DNA from: Bacteroidota bacterium
GTDB lineage: Bacteria > Bacteroidota > Bacteroidia > Bacteroidales > CAIWKO01
NCBI GenBank assembly: GCA_037133915.1
Contig: JBAXND010000001.1
Coordinates: forward strand, 124,001-188,000
Reading direction: 5' to 3'
DNA: 64,000 nt
Shown here: piece after piece, positions 45,337 through 54,933 of the stretch
Numbering within the stretch: position 1 is the stretch's first letter
Layout: each line of letters opens with the position of its first letter
Program-made: the position numbers and the translations under genes
The notes under the pieces: generated by a model
What the model saw: only the letters and a program-made list of their open reading frames with translations
What the model was told of the DNA's origin: nothing
Database searches by the model: none

Positions 45337-46587
45337 ATGTCCATTGCGCTGTTTAGAAGCTATATTACCAAAATACGATTGCTGCTGTACTCGGTTACGT
45401 CCTCATTTTTTGATTTTATTCCGATGTTACTGAGAGTTCCGGTGAGAAATATTTCCTTACAGACTTCCGGCGAGAAGATTATTTTATTTGTGGGAGGAAC
45501 AACAAGTCCGCGAATATCAAGAATGGCAAAGTGGCTGGTTAAAAATCCCGAATATAAAACCATCTTTCTGTGCCATACCAAGGGTTACATTGAAGAATTT
45601 TCGAACAGCTGCTGGAATAAGGTTATTCTGTACAGAAACAAGCCTCATTTAATCAGAATCATAAGGCAGTTAAAAAATATTTATATCATCCATGGTTTTG
45701 CGGTAAAGAGCTATTATCCGGATATTGTACGCAAGCATCATAAAGCAAAGTTCATCATGGATTTTCAGGATGTGTTTGCCTGTTATTACAGCTTACCGCC
45801 GACGTTACGATGGCTGAAACAAGAATTGCCGCATGAGAAGAACTGTCTCGAGAAATCGGATGGAATTGTTGCCCACAGCCTTGAACCGTGGATTGTTTAC
45901 AGAAAATATGGTATCAGACCGCATCCTGATAATATTTTCTTTCCGTTGTACTGCGACGACGATTGCATTGTTGATACAGAAAAAAAACTGAACCCCGATG
46001 ATATCCATATTGTATATGCCGGTGGAATTTCGGGTTCTCATCGCAGCAGGGAAAGACATGGTGTTACGCAGTTTCATAAAGTTATTGAAAAGCTTTCAGA
46101 GCAAAAAATCCATTTTCATATTTATCCCAGCCCGGCCACTCATGTGACCGACAGCGATGACTACAAACTAATTTCGCAGAATAACCCATATTTTCACATT
46201 CATCAGGCCGTATCTCTAGATAATTTACCTGCAGAACTTGCAAAGTATGATTTTGGGATAATTCCTTTTTTTCTGAGTGATTCGGGGCATTCAAAAGAAA
46301 AATACAAGTATGCAACCTCCTTAAAGTTATTTAATTTTATTGAGGCAGGAATACCTGTATTTGTTGCGGATGACATTTATTATCAAAGCTGGATGTTAAA
46401 ACGGCATCATGCCGGAATTGGCATTCATGAAGAAGACGTTGCGAATCTGAAAAAAATAATCCTTTCACTGAACTATGAGCAAATGGTTGTCAATCTGAAA
46501 AAGTCCAGAGCGAATTTACTCCTCAGCCAACAGATTGTCAGATTAACGGACTTTTATACCCGGATTTTAAAAAAGGGGACTGAATAG
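45337..46587 (+). CDS. Glycosyltransferase-like protein (GT-B fold, family uncertain)
   Basis: 416 aa from the ATG at 45337 (a TTG six bases upstream also opens the frame). The layout suggests GT-B: an N-terminal Rossmann-like part (IILFVGGTTSPRISRMAKWL), a middle motif FIMDFQDVFACYY, and a C-terminal domain with IVYAGGISGSHRSRE. A donor-site-like stretch (AKYDFGIIPFF, YATSLKLFNFIEAGIPVFVAD) is close to family 4 glycosyltransferases. No signal peptide. It likely adds a sugar to the lipid-linked unit made by this locus. Donor and acceptor are unknown. Confidence 0.65.
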   Translation: MSIALFRSYITKIRLLLYSVTSSFFDFIPMLLRVPVRNISLQTSGEKIILFVGGTTSPRISRMAKWLVKNPEYKTIFLCHTKGYIEEFSNSCWNKVILYRNKPHLIRIIRQLKNIYIIHGFAVKSYYPDIVRKHHKAKFIMDFQDVFACYYSLPPTLRWLKQELPHEKNCLEKSDGIVAHSLEPWIVYRKYGIRPHPDNIFFPLYCDDDCIVDTEKKLNPDDIHIVYAGGISGSHRSRERHGVTQFHKVIEKLSEQKIHFHIYPSPATHVTDSDDYKLISQNNPYFHIHQAVSLDNLPAELAKYDFGIIPFFLSDSGHSKEKYKYATSLKLFNFIEAGIPVFVADDIYYQSWMLKRHHAGIGIHEEDVANLKKIILSLNYEQMVVNLKKSRANLLLSQQIVRLTDFYTRILKKGTE

Positions 46588-46631
46588 TCAATTTATACCT
46601 CCCGAGCATGATTTCTTTCGCTTAAAAATAC

Positions 46632-46639
46632 TAATTTTG
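46632..46639 (+). promoter_or_regulatory. Candidate -7 element of the sugar-modification operon
   Basis: TAATTTTG matches TAnnTTTG exactly; it lies in the 246 bp gap before the acyltransferase gene, giving a leader of about 190 nt. No TTG at -33. The gap otherwise holds no gene or hairpin I can support. Confidence 0.4.
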
Positions 46640-46833
46640 CTTCAATGTTGACATCCTCAATATGTTTATCAAAACGGAATTTGTGAAATATAAACAGGCG
46701 ATAAATGTATTGAGTTGGGAAGTATTGGCAGAACTGAAGTCATCGCATTTGATTGGTGATTCAATTTGAATGAGTTATGCTGTTTAGACTTCGGCGATAT
46801 GAAAAGGAAACACAAACTTCATAACATATAAAA

Positions 46834-47490
46834 ATGGCAAAAAAACTAATTTTATACGGCGCTAGTAATTTTGGCGACGAAATGGTTCAGCTTTTCCGGG
46901 ACATTAATAAAGCGAATTTGACTCCGATATGGGAAATCGCGGGATTTTTAGACGACAATGATGCCATGGCTGGGAAAATACGTAATGGGATACCGGTACT
47001 GGGTACAAAGTCATGGTTAGAAGGCAACGATATTTCGGAGTATTATTTTGTTTGTTGTATTGGAAGTCCAAGAGCTAAATCAAAAATTGTCAGTTATTTA
47101 AAATCAAAGAACGCGAAATTCGCTACGGGAATACATCCGTCGGTAATAATGTCAGATACAAGTGTTGTTGGAGAAGGAACTGTAATTACTGCCGGAAATA
47201 TTATCACAACGAATATCATTATAGGCAATCATATTATAGTTAATTTAGCCTGTACAATTGGTCATTATTCAAATATCGGAGATTATTGTACGATAAATCC
47301 GGGCGTTAATATTTCAGGAGATGTAATTTTGGAAGAAGGTGTTTCTATTGGTACAAATGCCACCTTGTTGGAAAAGAGAAAAGTTGGCAGCTATTCAATA
47401 GTTGGAGCCGGCAGTGTTGTAAATAAAGATCTTCCTTCTAATGTTACAGCTGTAGGCGTTCCGGCGAAAGTCATTAAAACGTTAGATTAA
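46834..47490 (+). CDS. NeuD/PglD-like sugar O- or N-acyltransferase
   Basis: 218 aa. The N-terminal Rossmann-like domain (LILYGASNFGDEMVQLF) may bind the sugar nucleotide. The C-terminal left-handed beta-helix is built of hexapeptide repeats (VVGEGTVITAGNIITTNIII, GDYCTINPGVNISGDVILEE) and ends GVPAKVI. These enzymes transfer acetyl from acetyl-CoA to activated sugars. With the aminotransferase (48507) and epimerases in the same operon, the likely substrate is an amino-sugar nucleotide. The exact sugar cannot be assigned. Confidence 0.85.
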   Translation: MAKKLILYGASNFGDEMVQLFRDINKANLTPIWEIAGFLDDNDAMAGKIRNGIPVLGTKSWLEGNDISEYYFVCCIGSPRAKSKIVSYLKSKNAKFATGIHPSVIMSDTSVVGEGTVITAGNIITTNIIIGNHIIVNLACTIGHYSNIGDYCTINPGVNISGDVILEEGVSIGTNATLLEKRKVGSYSIVGAGSVVNKDLPSNVTAVGVPAKVIKTLD

Positions 47491-47522
47491 TATTCCAAAA
47501 GATTTAATTCAATCATTAAAAA

Positions 47523-48503
47523 ATGAAAAAAATATTTGTTACCGGTGGTGCCGGATACGTAGGGTCTGTGTTAGTTCCCAAGCTTTTGAAGCATGGGTAT
47601 GAAGTTACGGTGCTCGATTTGATGATTTACGGCGAAGAGGTGCTTGCCGCACATCCCGGTCTTCATGCAGTTAAGGGCGATATCAGGGATGCAAAACTTC
47701 TTGAAAAATTGTTACCATCGCACGATGCCGCTATTCATCTGGCATGTATCTCGAACGACCCGAGCTTTGAGCTCAACCCGCATTTGGGAAAATCAATCAA
47801 CCTTGATGCGTTTGAACCGCTGGTTGAAATTTCTAAAAGAGCCGGTGTAAAGCGATTTATCTACGCATCTTCATCGAGCGTTTACGGCATCAAAGAGGAG
47901 CCGAATGTTAATGAAAATATGGCGCTTGATCCTTTGACGGATTACTCCAAATTCAAGGCAATGTGCGAAGAAATACTTGAAAAATTTCGCTCTGATAATT
48001 TCACAACCTGCACGATTCGCCCTGCTACGGTTTGTGGTTACGGAAGGAGATTGCGTTTGGATTTAACCGTAAATATTCTCACGAATCTTGCCATAAACAA
48101 AGGTGAAATTACCGTGTTTGGAGGAGCACAGAAACGTCCGAATATTCATATCGAAGACATGACGGATTTGTATTGCCAGCTTCTTACATTACCCGAAGAA
48201 AAAATATCGGGTAAAACGTGGAATGCCGGCTTTGAAAACCATACCGTATCTGAAATTGCCGGCATGGTGAAAAATATTATTGGTGAAAACGTAAAAATAA
48301 CAACCTCGCCAACAGATGACAATCGGTCGTATCATATTTCTTCCGAAAAAATCAAAAACGATATCGGCTTTATTGCAAAACGCACGATAGAAGATGCAGT
48401 TAAAGATTTAAAATCAGCGTTCAACAGTGGGTTGGTTCCCGATTCATTAACTGATGATAAATACTTTAATGTAAAAAGAATGCAGAAAATTAATCTTCAA
48501 TAA
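47523..48503 (+). CDS. NAD-dependent sugar epimerase/dehydratase
   Basis: 326 aa extended SDR. The NAD-binding motif is TGGAGYVGSVL at the N-terminus; the catalytic Y-x-x-x-K is YSKFK, preceded by the conserved Ser in ASSSSVYG. The C-terminal substrate domain has NIHIEDMTDLY. It may epimerise, dehydrate or reduce a sugar nucleotide. It is separated from the acyltransferase by 32 bp and from the aminotransferase by 3 bp. Confidence 0.88.
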   Translation: MKKIFVTGGAGYVGSVLVPKLLKHGYEVTVLDLMIYGEEVLAAHPGLHAVKGDIRDAKLLEKLLPSHDAAIHLACISNDPSFELNPHLGKSINLDAFEPLVEISKRAGVKRFIYASSSSVYGIKEEPNVNENMALDPLTDYSKFKAMCEEILEKFRSDNFTTCTIRPATVCGYGRRLRLDLTVNILTNLAINKGEITVFGGAQKRPNIHIEDMTDLYCQLLTLPEEKISGKTWNAGFENHTVSEIAGMVKNIIGENVKITTSPTDDNRSYHISSEKIKNDIGFIAKRTIEDAVKDLKSAFNSGLVPDSLTDDKYFNVKRMQKINLQ

Positions 48504-48506
48504 ATA

Positions 48507-49613
48507 ATGAAAGTTCCTTACAACAATCTTGCAATTCAACATAAAAACATAAAAGCTGAATTACTCGAAGTTATCTCTGAAATTATTGATACCGGTCAGT
48601 TTATTCTCGGCGAAGAAGTAAAGAAATTTGAAAAGAGTTTTGCTGCCTTATGTGGAACAGAATATGCCATTAGCGTAGCAAACGGTACGGATGCGCTTTT
48701 TCTGACCATGAAAGGTCTTGGTATAGGTCCGGGCGATGAAGTAATAACCGCACCGAATTCATTCCTTGCATCAGCTTCATCCATTGCAATTGCAGGCGCA
48801 ACGCCTGTATTCGCGGATGTTCGTGATGACTTTAATCTGGACCCGGTTCAGGTTAAAAAAGCCATTACACCAAACACCAGGGCTATAATTGCTGTGCATT
48901 TGACCGGCAGACCGGCTCCGCTCAATGAATTGGCAGACATTGCAAAACAATTCAATATTCATCTGATTGAAGATGCCGCGCAGGCTGTGGGTGCTGAATA
49001 CAACGGAAAAAAGGTCGGAAGTTTTGGAATTGCAGGTTGTTTCAGTCTACATCCATTAAAGAATTTATCGGCATGTGGAGATGGCGGCGTCATTACAACA
49101 AACAATGCTGAATTATATAACTACCTTCTGAAAGCCCGTAATCATGGGCTGATAAACCGCGATGAATGTGCTTTCTGGAGTTATAACTCACGTCTGGATA
49201 ATATACAGGCTGCCATACTCAATGTTAAAATAGGGGCGCTTGAACAGTGGACACAGAGGCGCAGAGAAATTGCCGGTATGTACCAGAAGCAACTGAAAAC
49301 AATCGAAAATAGTATTATTCCGGTTGATTCGGCAAACGAAAAAGCAGTGTATCATACCTTCATCATCCAGGTTCCTCAGCGCGACGCATTGCAAAAATAT
49401 CTGGCAGAACAGGGCGTCGATTCAAAAATACATTATCCCATCGCCATCCATTTGCAGGAGGGAGCATCATATTTAGGATATAAAAAAGGTGATTTTCCGG
49501 TAGCGGAAAAACAGATGGAAACAATTTTAAGTCTGCCCATGTTCCCTGAACTGACGAATGAACAGATTGCGTTTGTTACTCAGTCAGTGCTTGACTTTTT
49601 TAAGAAAAATTGA
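48507..49613 (+). CDS. DegT/DnrJ/EryC1/StrS-family sugar aminotransferase
   Basis: 368 aa PLP enzyme. The PLP-binding Lys is K185 in SLHPLKNLSACGDGG (the family has H-K or P-L-K at this point). The N-terminal motif is GTDALFLTMKGLGIGPGDEV, and EDAAQAVGAEYNGKKVGSFG provides the Asp and Gln contacts to PLP. It converts a keto-sugar nucleotide to an amino-sugar nucleotide. The keto sugar is probably supplied by one of the adjacent epimerase/dehydratases, and the NeuD-like enzyme may acetylate the product. Confidence 0.92.
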   Translation: MKVPYNNLAIQHKNIKAELLEVISEIIDTGQFILGEEVKKFEKSFAALCGTEYAISVANGTDALFLTMKGLGIGPGDEVITAPNSFLASASSIAIAGATPVFADVRDDFNLDPVQVKKAITPNTRAIIAVHLTGRPAPLNELADIAKQFNIHLIEDAAQAVGAEYNGKKVGSFGIAGCFSLHPLKNLSACGDGGVITTNNAELYNYLLKARNHGLINRDECAFWSYNSRLDNIQAAILNVKIGALEQWTQRRREIAGMYQKQLKTIENSIIPVDSANEKAVYHTFIIQVPQRDALQKYLAEQGVDSKIHYPIAIHLQEGASYLGYKKGDFPVAEKQMETILSLPMFPELTNEQIAFVTQSVLDFFKKN

Positions 49614-49617
49614 ACAG

Positions 49618-50637
49618 ATGAATAAAGAATCGATATACGACCTTTTTATCAAGGCATATAACAATGACAAAGCTTTTATAAAAAAGTGGATTGTATCATG
49701 GGATTATCAGATAAAAAGAAATAAAAGAGATCAGAAATACTCTCAGAAGCTACCCGATGATTTTTTGAAATATCAGGGAGAGAAGGATTTGGTAAAGTGG
49801 ATGAAGTGGTTTTTGCCCGTTTATCCCGATTATATCGGTACTGAGCGATTGCAACATTTAATCCATGAAAGTATAGAAAATGATAAACGAATAATAAGTG
49901 AGCTGGGGCTTGAATATGATTTTTCGGATTATCACTTAAACGTGGGATTGAACAACGCTCATGATTTTTTTATTCCACAAATGATTCCTGCTCAGGAACG
50001 TTATAAAATAAAAAATGTGCTGGATTTTGGAGCAGGCTACGGCCGGCAGGCAAACCTCTGGTCGGCAGCGTCCGATAGTATTTATATGGCTATGGATGCT
50101 ATTCCCAATTCTTATTGTCTTCAGAATGTATATTTTCATAAACTGGGGAAACCGGTGTATGATTACGCGGAAAACCCGTCTGATTTTAAATTTGATAACG
50201 ATAAAAAGGGAATCTATCATTTACCGACATGGCGTTACGACCTGATTCCCGACAATTCATTTGACCTTGTAATATGTTTGCAGGTGTTGCCCGAATTGAA
50301 TTCCATCTTGGTAAAAGCCATGCTCAGGCAGTTTAACCGAATACTGAAACCGGGCGGAATGTTGTACATTCGCGACAATGCATATTCATGGAAACCTGCC
50401 GGAAAAGTGAATGTCGAAAATTTTCTTCAACATAATAATTTCGTCCTCGAATACAAAGCTCATGTTATCGACAATATTGATATTGTTGGCGTTCCGAGAC
50501 TGTGGAGAAAAACAGATCCGAAAGTAACAGCTTCTCAGATGTATAATTTTAATCATAAAATGAAGCAGTTTGTAATTGATGCGGATGCATTTTTCGGTGG
50601 AAGATTAAAGCGGGTTAAAAATAAAATTTCAAAATAA
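49618..50637 (+). CDS. Class I SAM-dependent methyltransferase
   Basis: 339 aa from the ATG at 49618, just after the aminotransferase stop; an earlier in-frame start lies inside that gene. The SAM-binding motif I is VLDFGAGYGRQAN (about residues 138-150), and motif IV-like FDLVICLQVLPEL lies near 215. FNRILKPGGMLYIRDN is the usual post-IV strand. The first 130 residues have no recognised fold. The acceptor is unknown, perhaps a sugar of this locus. Confidence 0.82.
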   Translation: MNKESIYDLFIKAYNNDKAFIKKWIVSWDYQIKRNKRDQKYSQKLPDDFLKYQGEKDLVKWMKWFLPVYPDYIGTERLQHLIHESIENDKRIISELGLEYDFSDYHLNVGLNNAHDFFIPQMIPAQERYKIKNVLDFGAGYGRQANLWSAASDSIYMAMDAIPNSYCLQNVYFHKLGKPVYDYAENPSDFKFDNDKKGIYHLPTWRYDLIPDNSFDLVICLQVLPELNSILVKAMLRQFNRILKPGGMLYIRDNAYSWKPAGKVNVENFLQHNNFVLEYKAHVIDNIDIVGVPRLWRKTDPKVTASQMYNFNHKMKQFVIDADAFFGGRLKRVKNKISK

Positions 50638-50643
50638 TAATAG

Positions 50644-51639
50644 ATGAAAGCAATAGTAACAGGCGGATGCGGCTTCATAGGAAGTCATTTGGTTGACCGG
50701 CTTCTCAAGGAGGGATTTGAAGTAATTGTAATTGATAATCTGAGCACCGGTCGCCTGCTGAATCTGGAGCATCATAAAAACAATCCGAAATTATCTGTTC
50801 AGGTTGCTGATATTGTCGACTTCGATACTATTCTGCCGCTTTTTAAAGATGTTGACCGGGTTTTTCATCTGGCAGCGCTTGCCGATATTGTTCCGTCTAT
50901 TGAGCGACCGATGGAATATCACCGTTCTAATGTTGACGGGACCATCAGTGTTCTGGAATGTTGCCGCAAATCGAATGTTAAGCATGTAATTTATGCGGCA
51001 TCTTCATCGTGCTATGGAATTCCTGATATATATCCGACGCCTGAAACTGCCGAAATCCGCCCTCAATATCCGTATGCGGTAACAAAATTTCTGGGAGAAC
51101 GTTATGCGATGTACTGGCAGCAGATTTACGGATTGCCGGTTACTTCAACCCGTTTTTTCAATGTTTACGGTCCGCGTTCTCGTACCAGCGGCACCTATGG
51201 TGCGGTGTTTGGTGTTTTTCTTTCACAGAAACTGAATAACAAGCCATACACTGTTGTGGGCGATGGAAAGCAAACCCGAGATTTTACATTCGTTACCGAT
51301 ATTGTCAATGCCATCTTCATGGCATCGGGTGATGACAAATCCATTGGTAAAATCATGAATGTCGGAAGCGATAATACCTACAGTGTAAACAAACTCGTAA
51401 CCTTGTTGGGCGGCGAAATCATTTATATCCCGAAACGCCCGGGAGAACCCGACTGTACGCATGCCGATATTTCTGAAATAAAAAAAGTTCTTAACTGGAA
51501 GCCTCTGGTCTCTTTTGAAGAGGGCGTTAAAATAATGCTCGAAAATATTGAATACTGGCGTGAAGCACCTTTGTGGGAGCCGGAATCTATTGCCGAAGCG
51601 ACCAAGAGCTGGTTTAAGTATTTAGGTAAAAATTCTTAA
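50644..51639 (+). CDS. UDP-glucose 4-epimerase-like SDR
   Basis: 331 aa extended SDR. TGGCGFIGSHLVDRLL binds NAD; the catalytic triad includes Ser in AASSSCYG and Y-A-V-T-K (QYPYAVTKFLGE). RFFNVYGPR and DGKQTRDFTFVTDIV are typical of GalE/WbpP-type 4-epimerases. It lies 6 bp after the methyltransferase gene. The substrate may be UDP-GlcNAc or UDP-glucose; residues deciding this cannot be judged with confidence. Confidence 0.88.
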   Translation: MKAIVTGGCGFIGSHLVDRLLKEGFEVIVIDNLSTGRLLNLEHHKNNPKLSVQVADIVDFDTILPLFKDVDRVFHLAALADIVPSIERPMEYHRSNVDGTISVLECCRKSNVKHVIYAASSSCYGIPDIYPTPETAEIRPQYPYAVTKFLGERYAMYWQQIYGLPVTSTRFFNVYGPRSRTSGTYGAVFGVFLSQKLNNKPYTVVGDGKQTRDFTFVTDIVNAIFMASGDDKSIGKIMNVGSDNTYSVNKLVTLLGGEIIYIPKRPGEPDCTHADISEIKKVLNWKPLVSFEEGVKIMLENIEYWREAPLWEPESIAEATKSWFKYLGKNS

Positions 51640-51664
51640 TTTTTTCAACCTTACGGTTCAGATT

Positions 51665-53185
51665 ATGACAGGCTCAAAAATATTAAATCTCGAAGATCTT
51701 GCTCTGATTATTGAAAAATTGAAAAAGCAGGGAAAGACTGTTGCTCATTGCCACGGCTGCTTTGATTTGCTTCATCTGGGACATATTAAACACTTTGAAG
51801 CTGCCAAAAATGCTGCCGATATTCTGATTGTTACGATTACTCCCGACCGCTATGTAAACAAAGGCCCCGGACGGCCGGTGTTTAACGAGAATCTGCGCAT
51901 GGAAGCCATTGCTGCATTGCAGGATGTTGATTATGTTGCATTGAATAAATGGGACACGGCGATAGAAACTATCAAGCTGCTGAAGCCGAACTTGTATATC
52001 AAAGGTCAGGATTACAAAGACAGAGAGAAGGATCTTACAAAAAATATTTTTCTTGAAGAAGATGCGGTAAAATCGGTTGGCGGAGAAATTCATTTCACAG
52101 AGGAAATTGTCTTTTCATCGTCAAACCTGATAAACGCACATTTTAGCCCTTACAGCGAGAGTGTTCAGGATTATATGCAAAACCTGAAAAACAAATACTC
52201 ATCTGAACAAATCATTGACTGTATAGATGCCTTAAAAGATATTCGCGTGCTGGTTATTGGCGATACCATTATAGATGAATACCACTATTGTCTGCCCCTG
52301 GGCAAATCCTCAAAATCACCCACCATTTCATCGATGTTTCTTCACGGAGCGGCCTATGCAGGAGGCGCCCTTGCTATTGCAAATCACATGGAGCAGTTTT
52401 CGGGGAATGTTGAACTGGTAACTGTTCTGGGCTCTCAAAATGACCAAATAGACATTATTGAAAACAACCTGTCAAAAGGTGTTGCGCGAAAATTCTTCTA
52501 CAGAAACGACAGCCCGACTAATACAAAGCGGAGGTATCTCGACAAATACTTAAACACCAAACTTTTCGAAGTGACTTTTATGAATGATAAATTCATAGAC
52601 AGCACACTTGAGAATGAAATAATTTCTTACCTGAAAAAAAGCATAGACAATTATGATCTGGTCTTAATTTGCGATTTCGGACACGGATTTATTTCACCCG
52701 GATTGCAGGAATACATGCAGCATTCAGGAAAATTTCTATCAATTAATGCTCAGACAAACAGCAATAATTACGGATTCAATTACATAACAAAATACCGAAA
52801 CGCCAACTATATTTCAATTGATGAAAAAGAACTCAGACTTCCATTTGGTGATAACTATGGCGCAATTGAAACACTGATTGAAAAATTAAGTGATATCACT
52901 AATTGTAATAACATCACGATTACATTAGGACAGGCAGGCTCCACATTGTATTCAGGCGGGAAATATTATTCGTCACCTGCTTTTGCCGGAGCAGTAAAAG
53001 ATTCTGTTGGTGCCGGAGATGCCGTATTATCTATTACTTCGTTACTGGCTTATTCCAAAGCACCTGCCGATTTAATTCCCTTTATAGGAAACTGTATGGG
53101 CACCATTGCCGTTGGTATCATCGGCAACGAGCACCCCGTTTATAAGAAAGATTTAACCAAGTTTATTAGCCATTTTATGAAATAA
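51665..53185 (+). CDS. Nucleotidyltransferase-PfkB sugar kinase fusion (reversed HldE arrangement)
   Basis: 506 aa with two domains. Residues about 12-150 are a cytidylyltransferase-like nucleotidyltransferase with the HxGH motif (CHGCFDLLHLGHIKHFEAAK) and NENLRMEAIAAL. Residues about 195-506 are a ribokinase/PfkB-type kinase (VLVIGDTIIDEYHYC, then DSVGAGDAVLSITSLLAYSK with the catalytic Asp). E. coli HldE has the same two activities in the opposite order (kinase first). It probably phosphorylates and activates a sugar, possibly a heptose, since a GmhA-like isomerase follows 850 bp later. Substrate and nucleotide are inferred only. Confidence 0.85.
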   Translation: MTGSKILNLEDLALIIEKLKKQGKTVAHCHGCFDLLHLGHIKHFEAAKNAADILIVTITPDRYVNKGPGRPVFNENLRMEAIAALQDVDYVALNKWDTAIETIKLLKPNLYIKGQDYKDREKDLTKNIFLEEDAVKSVGGEIHFTEEIVFSSSNLINAHFSPYSESVQDYMQNLKNKYSSEQIIDCIDALKDIRVLVIGDTIIDEYHYCLPLGKSSKSPTISSMFLHGAAYAGGALAIANHMEQFSGNVELVTVLGSQNDQIDIIENNLSKGVARKFFYRNDSPTNTKRRYLDKYLNTKLFEVTFMNDKFIDSTLENEIISYLKKSIDNYDLVLICDFGHGFISPGLQEYMQHSGKFLSINAQTNSNNYGFNYITKYRNANYISIDEKELRLPFGDNYGAIETLIEKLSDITNCNNITITLGQAGSTLYSGGKYYSSPAFAGAVKDSVGAGDAVLSITSLLAYSKAPADLIPFIGNCMGTIAVGIIGNEHPVYKKDLTKFISHFMK

Positions 53186-53188
53186 CGT

Positions 53189-54001
53189 ATGAGACTTCTG
53201 AAACTAATTTATTTTATTTTTAAAACACTGTTTTTCGATATCAGAAACTTTGCCAATGCTACCTACCGCTATTGCGAAGAGGCAAGCTGGAAAAGATATG
53301 CGAAGGTCAAGAGGGGCTATAAGTCGGGCATGCCAACCATCAATATCCTTGATTTGCTGCCTGATTTAAATGAATCGATTAAAAGCTACACCTATCTTGA
53401 CGGAACTTCAAATGCTACAGACATCCTTGTGCTGAAAGCACTCGCAAGAAAATACAATAACTGTCAGTATCTTGAAATCGGTTCTTTTCGCGGCGAAAGC
53501 TTAGTAAACGTTGCAGAGGTCGCGGCAGAATGTGTTTCCATAAGCTTGTCGGATGCTGAAATGAATGAGCTTGGATTGGTTGACCATGTTAAGCTACAGC
53601 GTTTTTTCTCGAAAGATTTGAAAAATGTGCTGCATATCAAGCACAACTCATTGACCTATGATTTCTCTCAATTGAACAAAAAATTTGATATTATTTTTAT
53701 TGATGGCGACCATTCATACAAAGCAGTAAAACAGGATACCATAAATGCCTTTAAACTGTTAAAAGATGAGTCATCCATAATTGTATGGCATGATTACGGT
53801 CTTTCGTTTAATCGTGAAAACTGGACAACAATTGCAGCCATGATTGATGGTTCACCCTTGGAAAAACGCGATAAAATATTTCATATTTCGAACACTCTTT
53901 GTTCAATCTTTACCAATCAGAAATTCGAACAATCATTTCCTAAACTTACCGACATTCCGGATAAAACATTTACGGTAAGTATAAAGGGTTCTAAAATCTG
54001 A
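53189..54001 (+). CDS. Class I SAM-dependent methyltransferase (Methyltransf_24-like)
   Basis: 270 aa. Motif I is YLEIGSFRGESLVNVAEVA (about residues 92-110). Motif IV-like KFDIIFIDGDHSYKAVKQD and IIVWHDYGLS are characteristic of the Methyltransf_24/cephalosporin hydroxylase-like sugar methyltransferase group. The first 85 residues lack clear motifs. It lies 3 bp after the kinase fusion gene, so it probably modifies the same sugar pathway product. Confidence 0.82.
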   Translation: MRLLKLIYFIFKTLFFDIRNFANATYRYCEEASWKRYAKVKRGYKSGMPTINILDLLPDLNESIKSYTYLDGTSNATDILVLKALARKYNNCQYLEIGSFRGESLVNVAEVAAECVSISLSDAEMNELGLVDHVKLQRFFSKDLKNVLHIKHNSLTYDFSQLNKKFDIIFIDGDHSYKAVKQDTINAFKLLKDESSIIVWHDYGLSFNRENWTTIAAMIDGSPLEKRDKIFHISNTLCSIFTNQKFEQSFPKLTDIPDKTFTVSIKGSKI

Positions 54002-54035
54002 TTTTTGAATTCAATCGTAACACAAAGTAAATTTT

Positions 54036-54650
54036 ATGGACACACATACATTTGTTGACACGTATTATTCTGAATTTAAAAATGCGATAGAGCATATTGA
54101 AGCGTCAGATAATTCAGGCTCTGTGCTGAAATTTAATAATGGAATTGACTGTGCCGTAAAAATGCTTAGCGAGATTCAAAACAAAAAAAACAGAATTTAC
54201 CTTGTTGGAAATGGAGGCAGCGCGGCTATTGCAAGTCATACGGCTATTGATTTACTGAAGAACGGAAATATTCCTGCAACGGCGTTTAACGATGCATCAC
54301 TGCTTACCTGCATCTCCAATGATATAGGCTTTGAAGATGTTTTTGCAAAACCCATTGAAATGCTTGCCAGAGAAGGTGATTTGGTGATCTGTATCAGCAG
54401 TTCGGGCCGCTCGGCTAATATTATAAAAGCCGCCAAAACTGCAAGAGCAAAAGGTTGTGCTGTGCTTACGTTATCAGGTTTTGAGCCCGATAATCCATTG
54501 CGGACACTTGGTAATATCAATTTTTTTGTACCGTCTTTTTCTTATGGCTTCCTCGAAATAATTCATCAGTATATTCTTCACTGCATCCTCGATGCAAAAA
54601 TGTATTGTCGGGAAGGGATTGATATATTTAATAAAAATCAGAAAGCATAA
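54036..54650 (+). CDS. SIS-domain isomerase, GmhA-like
   Basis: 204 aa. SIS-domain motifs: VGNGGSAAIASHTAIDLLKN near residue 55, and LVICISSSGRSANIIKA near 115, with ALLTCISNDIGF-type sequence between. This is the pattern of sedoheptulose-7-phosphate isomerase (GmhA), first step to ADP- or GDP-heptoses. The adjacent kinase-nucleotidyltransferase fusion and CBS-nucleotidyltransferase could supply later steps; a GmhB phosphatase is not seen. Related sugar-phosphate isomerases remain possible. Confidence 0.82.
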   Translation: MDTHTFVDTYYSEFKNAIEHIEASDNSGSVLKFNNGIDCAVKMLSEIQNKKNRIYLVGNGGSAAIASHTAIDLLKNGNIPATAFNDASLLTCISNDIGFEDVFAKPIEMLAREGDLVICISSSGRSANIIKAAKTARAKGCAVLTLSGFEPDNPLRTLGNINFFVPSFSYGFLEIIHQYILHCILDAKMYCREGIDIFNKNQKA

Positions 54651-54863
54651 AAAATACGGGAGAACCCGGCGCATAAGCCTTTTATCCCGGTGTAGATTCG
54701 AGTAACTTCCTGAGTACTTTACCACCACCTGCTTTGAGTGTTTTTTTGTCATGTTATTAAGGCGTAAAGCCATAACTACAAATTACACATGCGGTAATAC
54801 TAGATAAAATATTAAAAAAATCATGAAAATGCGGTGCAAACCAAGGTGCCATAAAATTCAGGG

Positions 54864-54893
54864 TTGAGAGTATAAAAATATTCGCTACTTTTG
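54864..54893 (+). promoter_or_regulatory. Promoter of the CBS-nucleotidyltransferase gene
   Basis: TTG (54864-54866), a 19 bp spacer and TACTTTTG (54886-54893) fit the Bacteroidota consensus. The predicted transcription start is about 35 bp before the ATG at 54934. The 283 bp gap before it (54651-54933) contains no other gene or strong hairpin. Confidence 0.7.
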
Positions 54894-54933
54894 AGATGTA
54901 AACGGAAGCGTTTCCGATCAAAAAAAAACAGCC

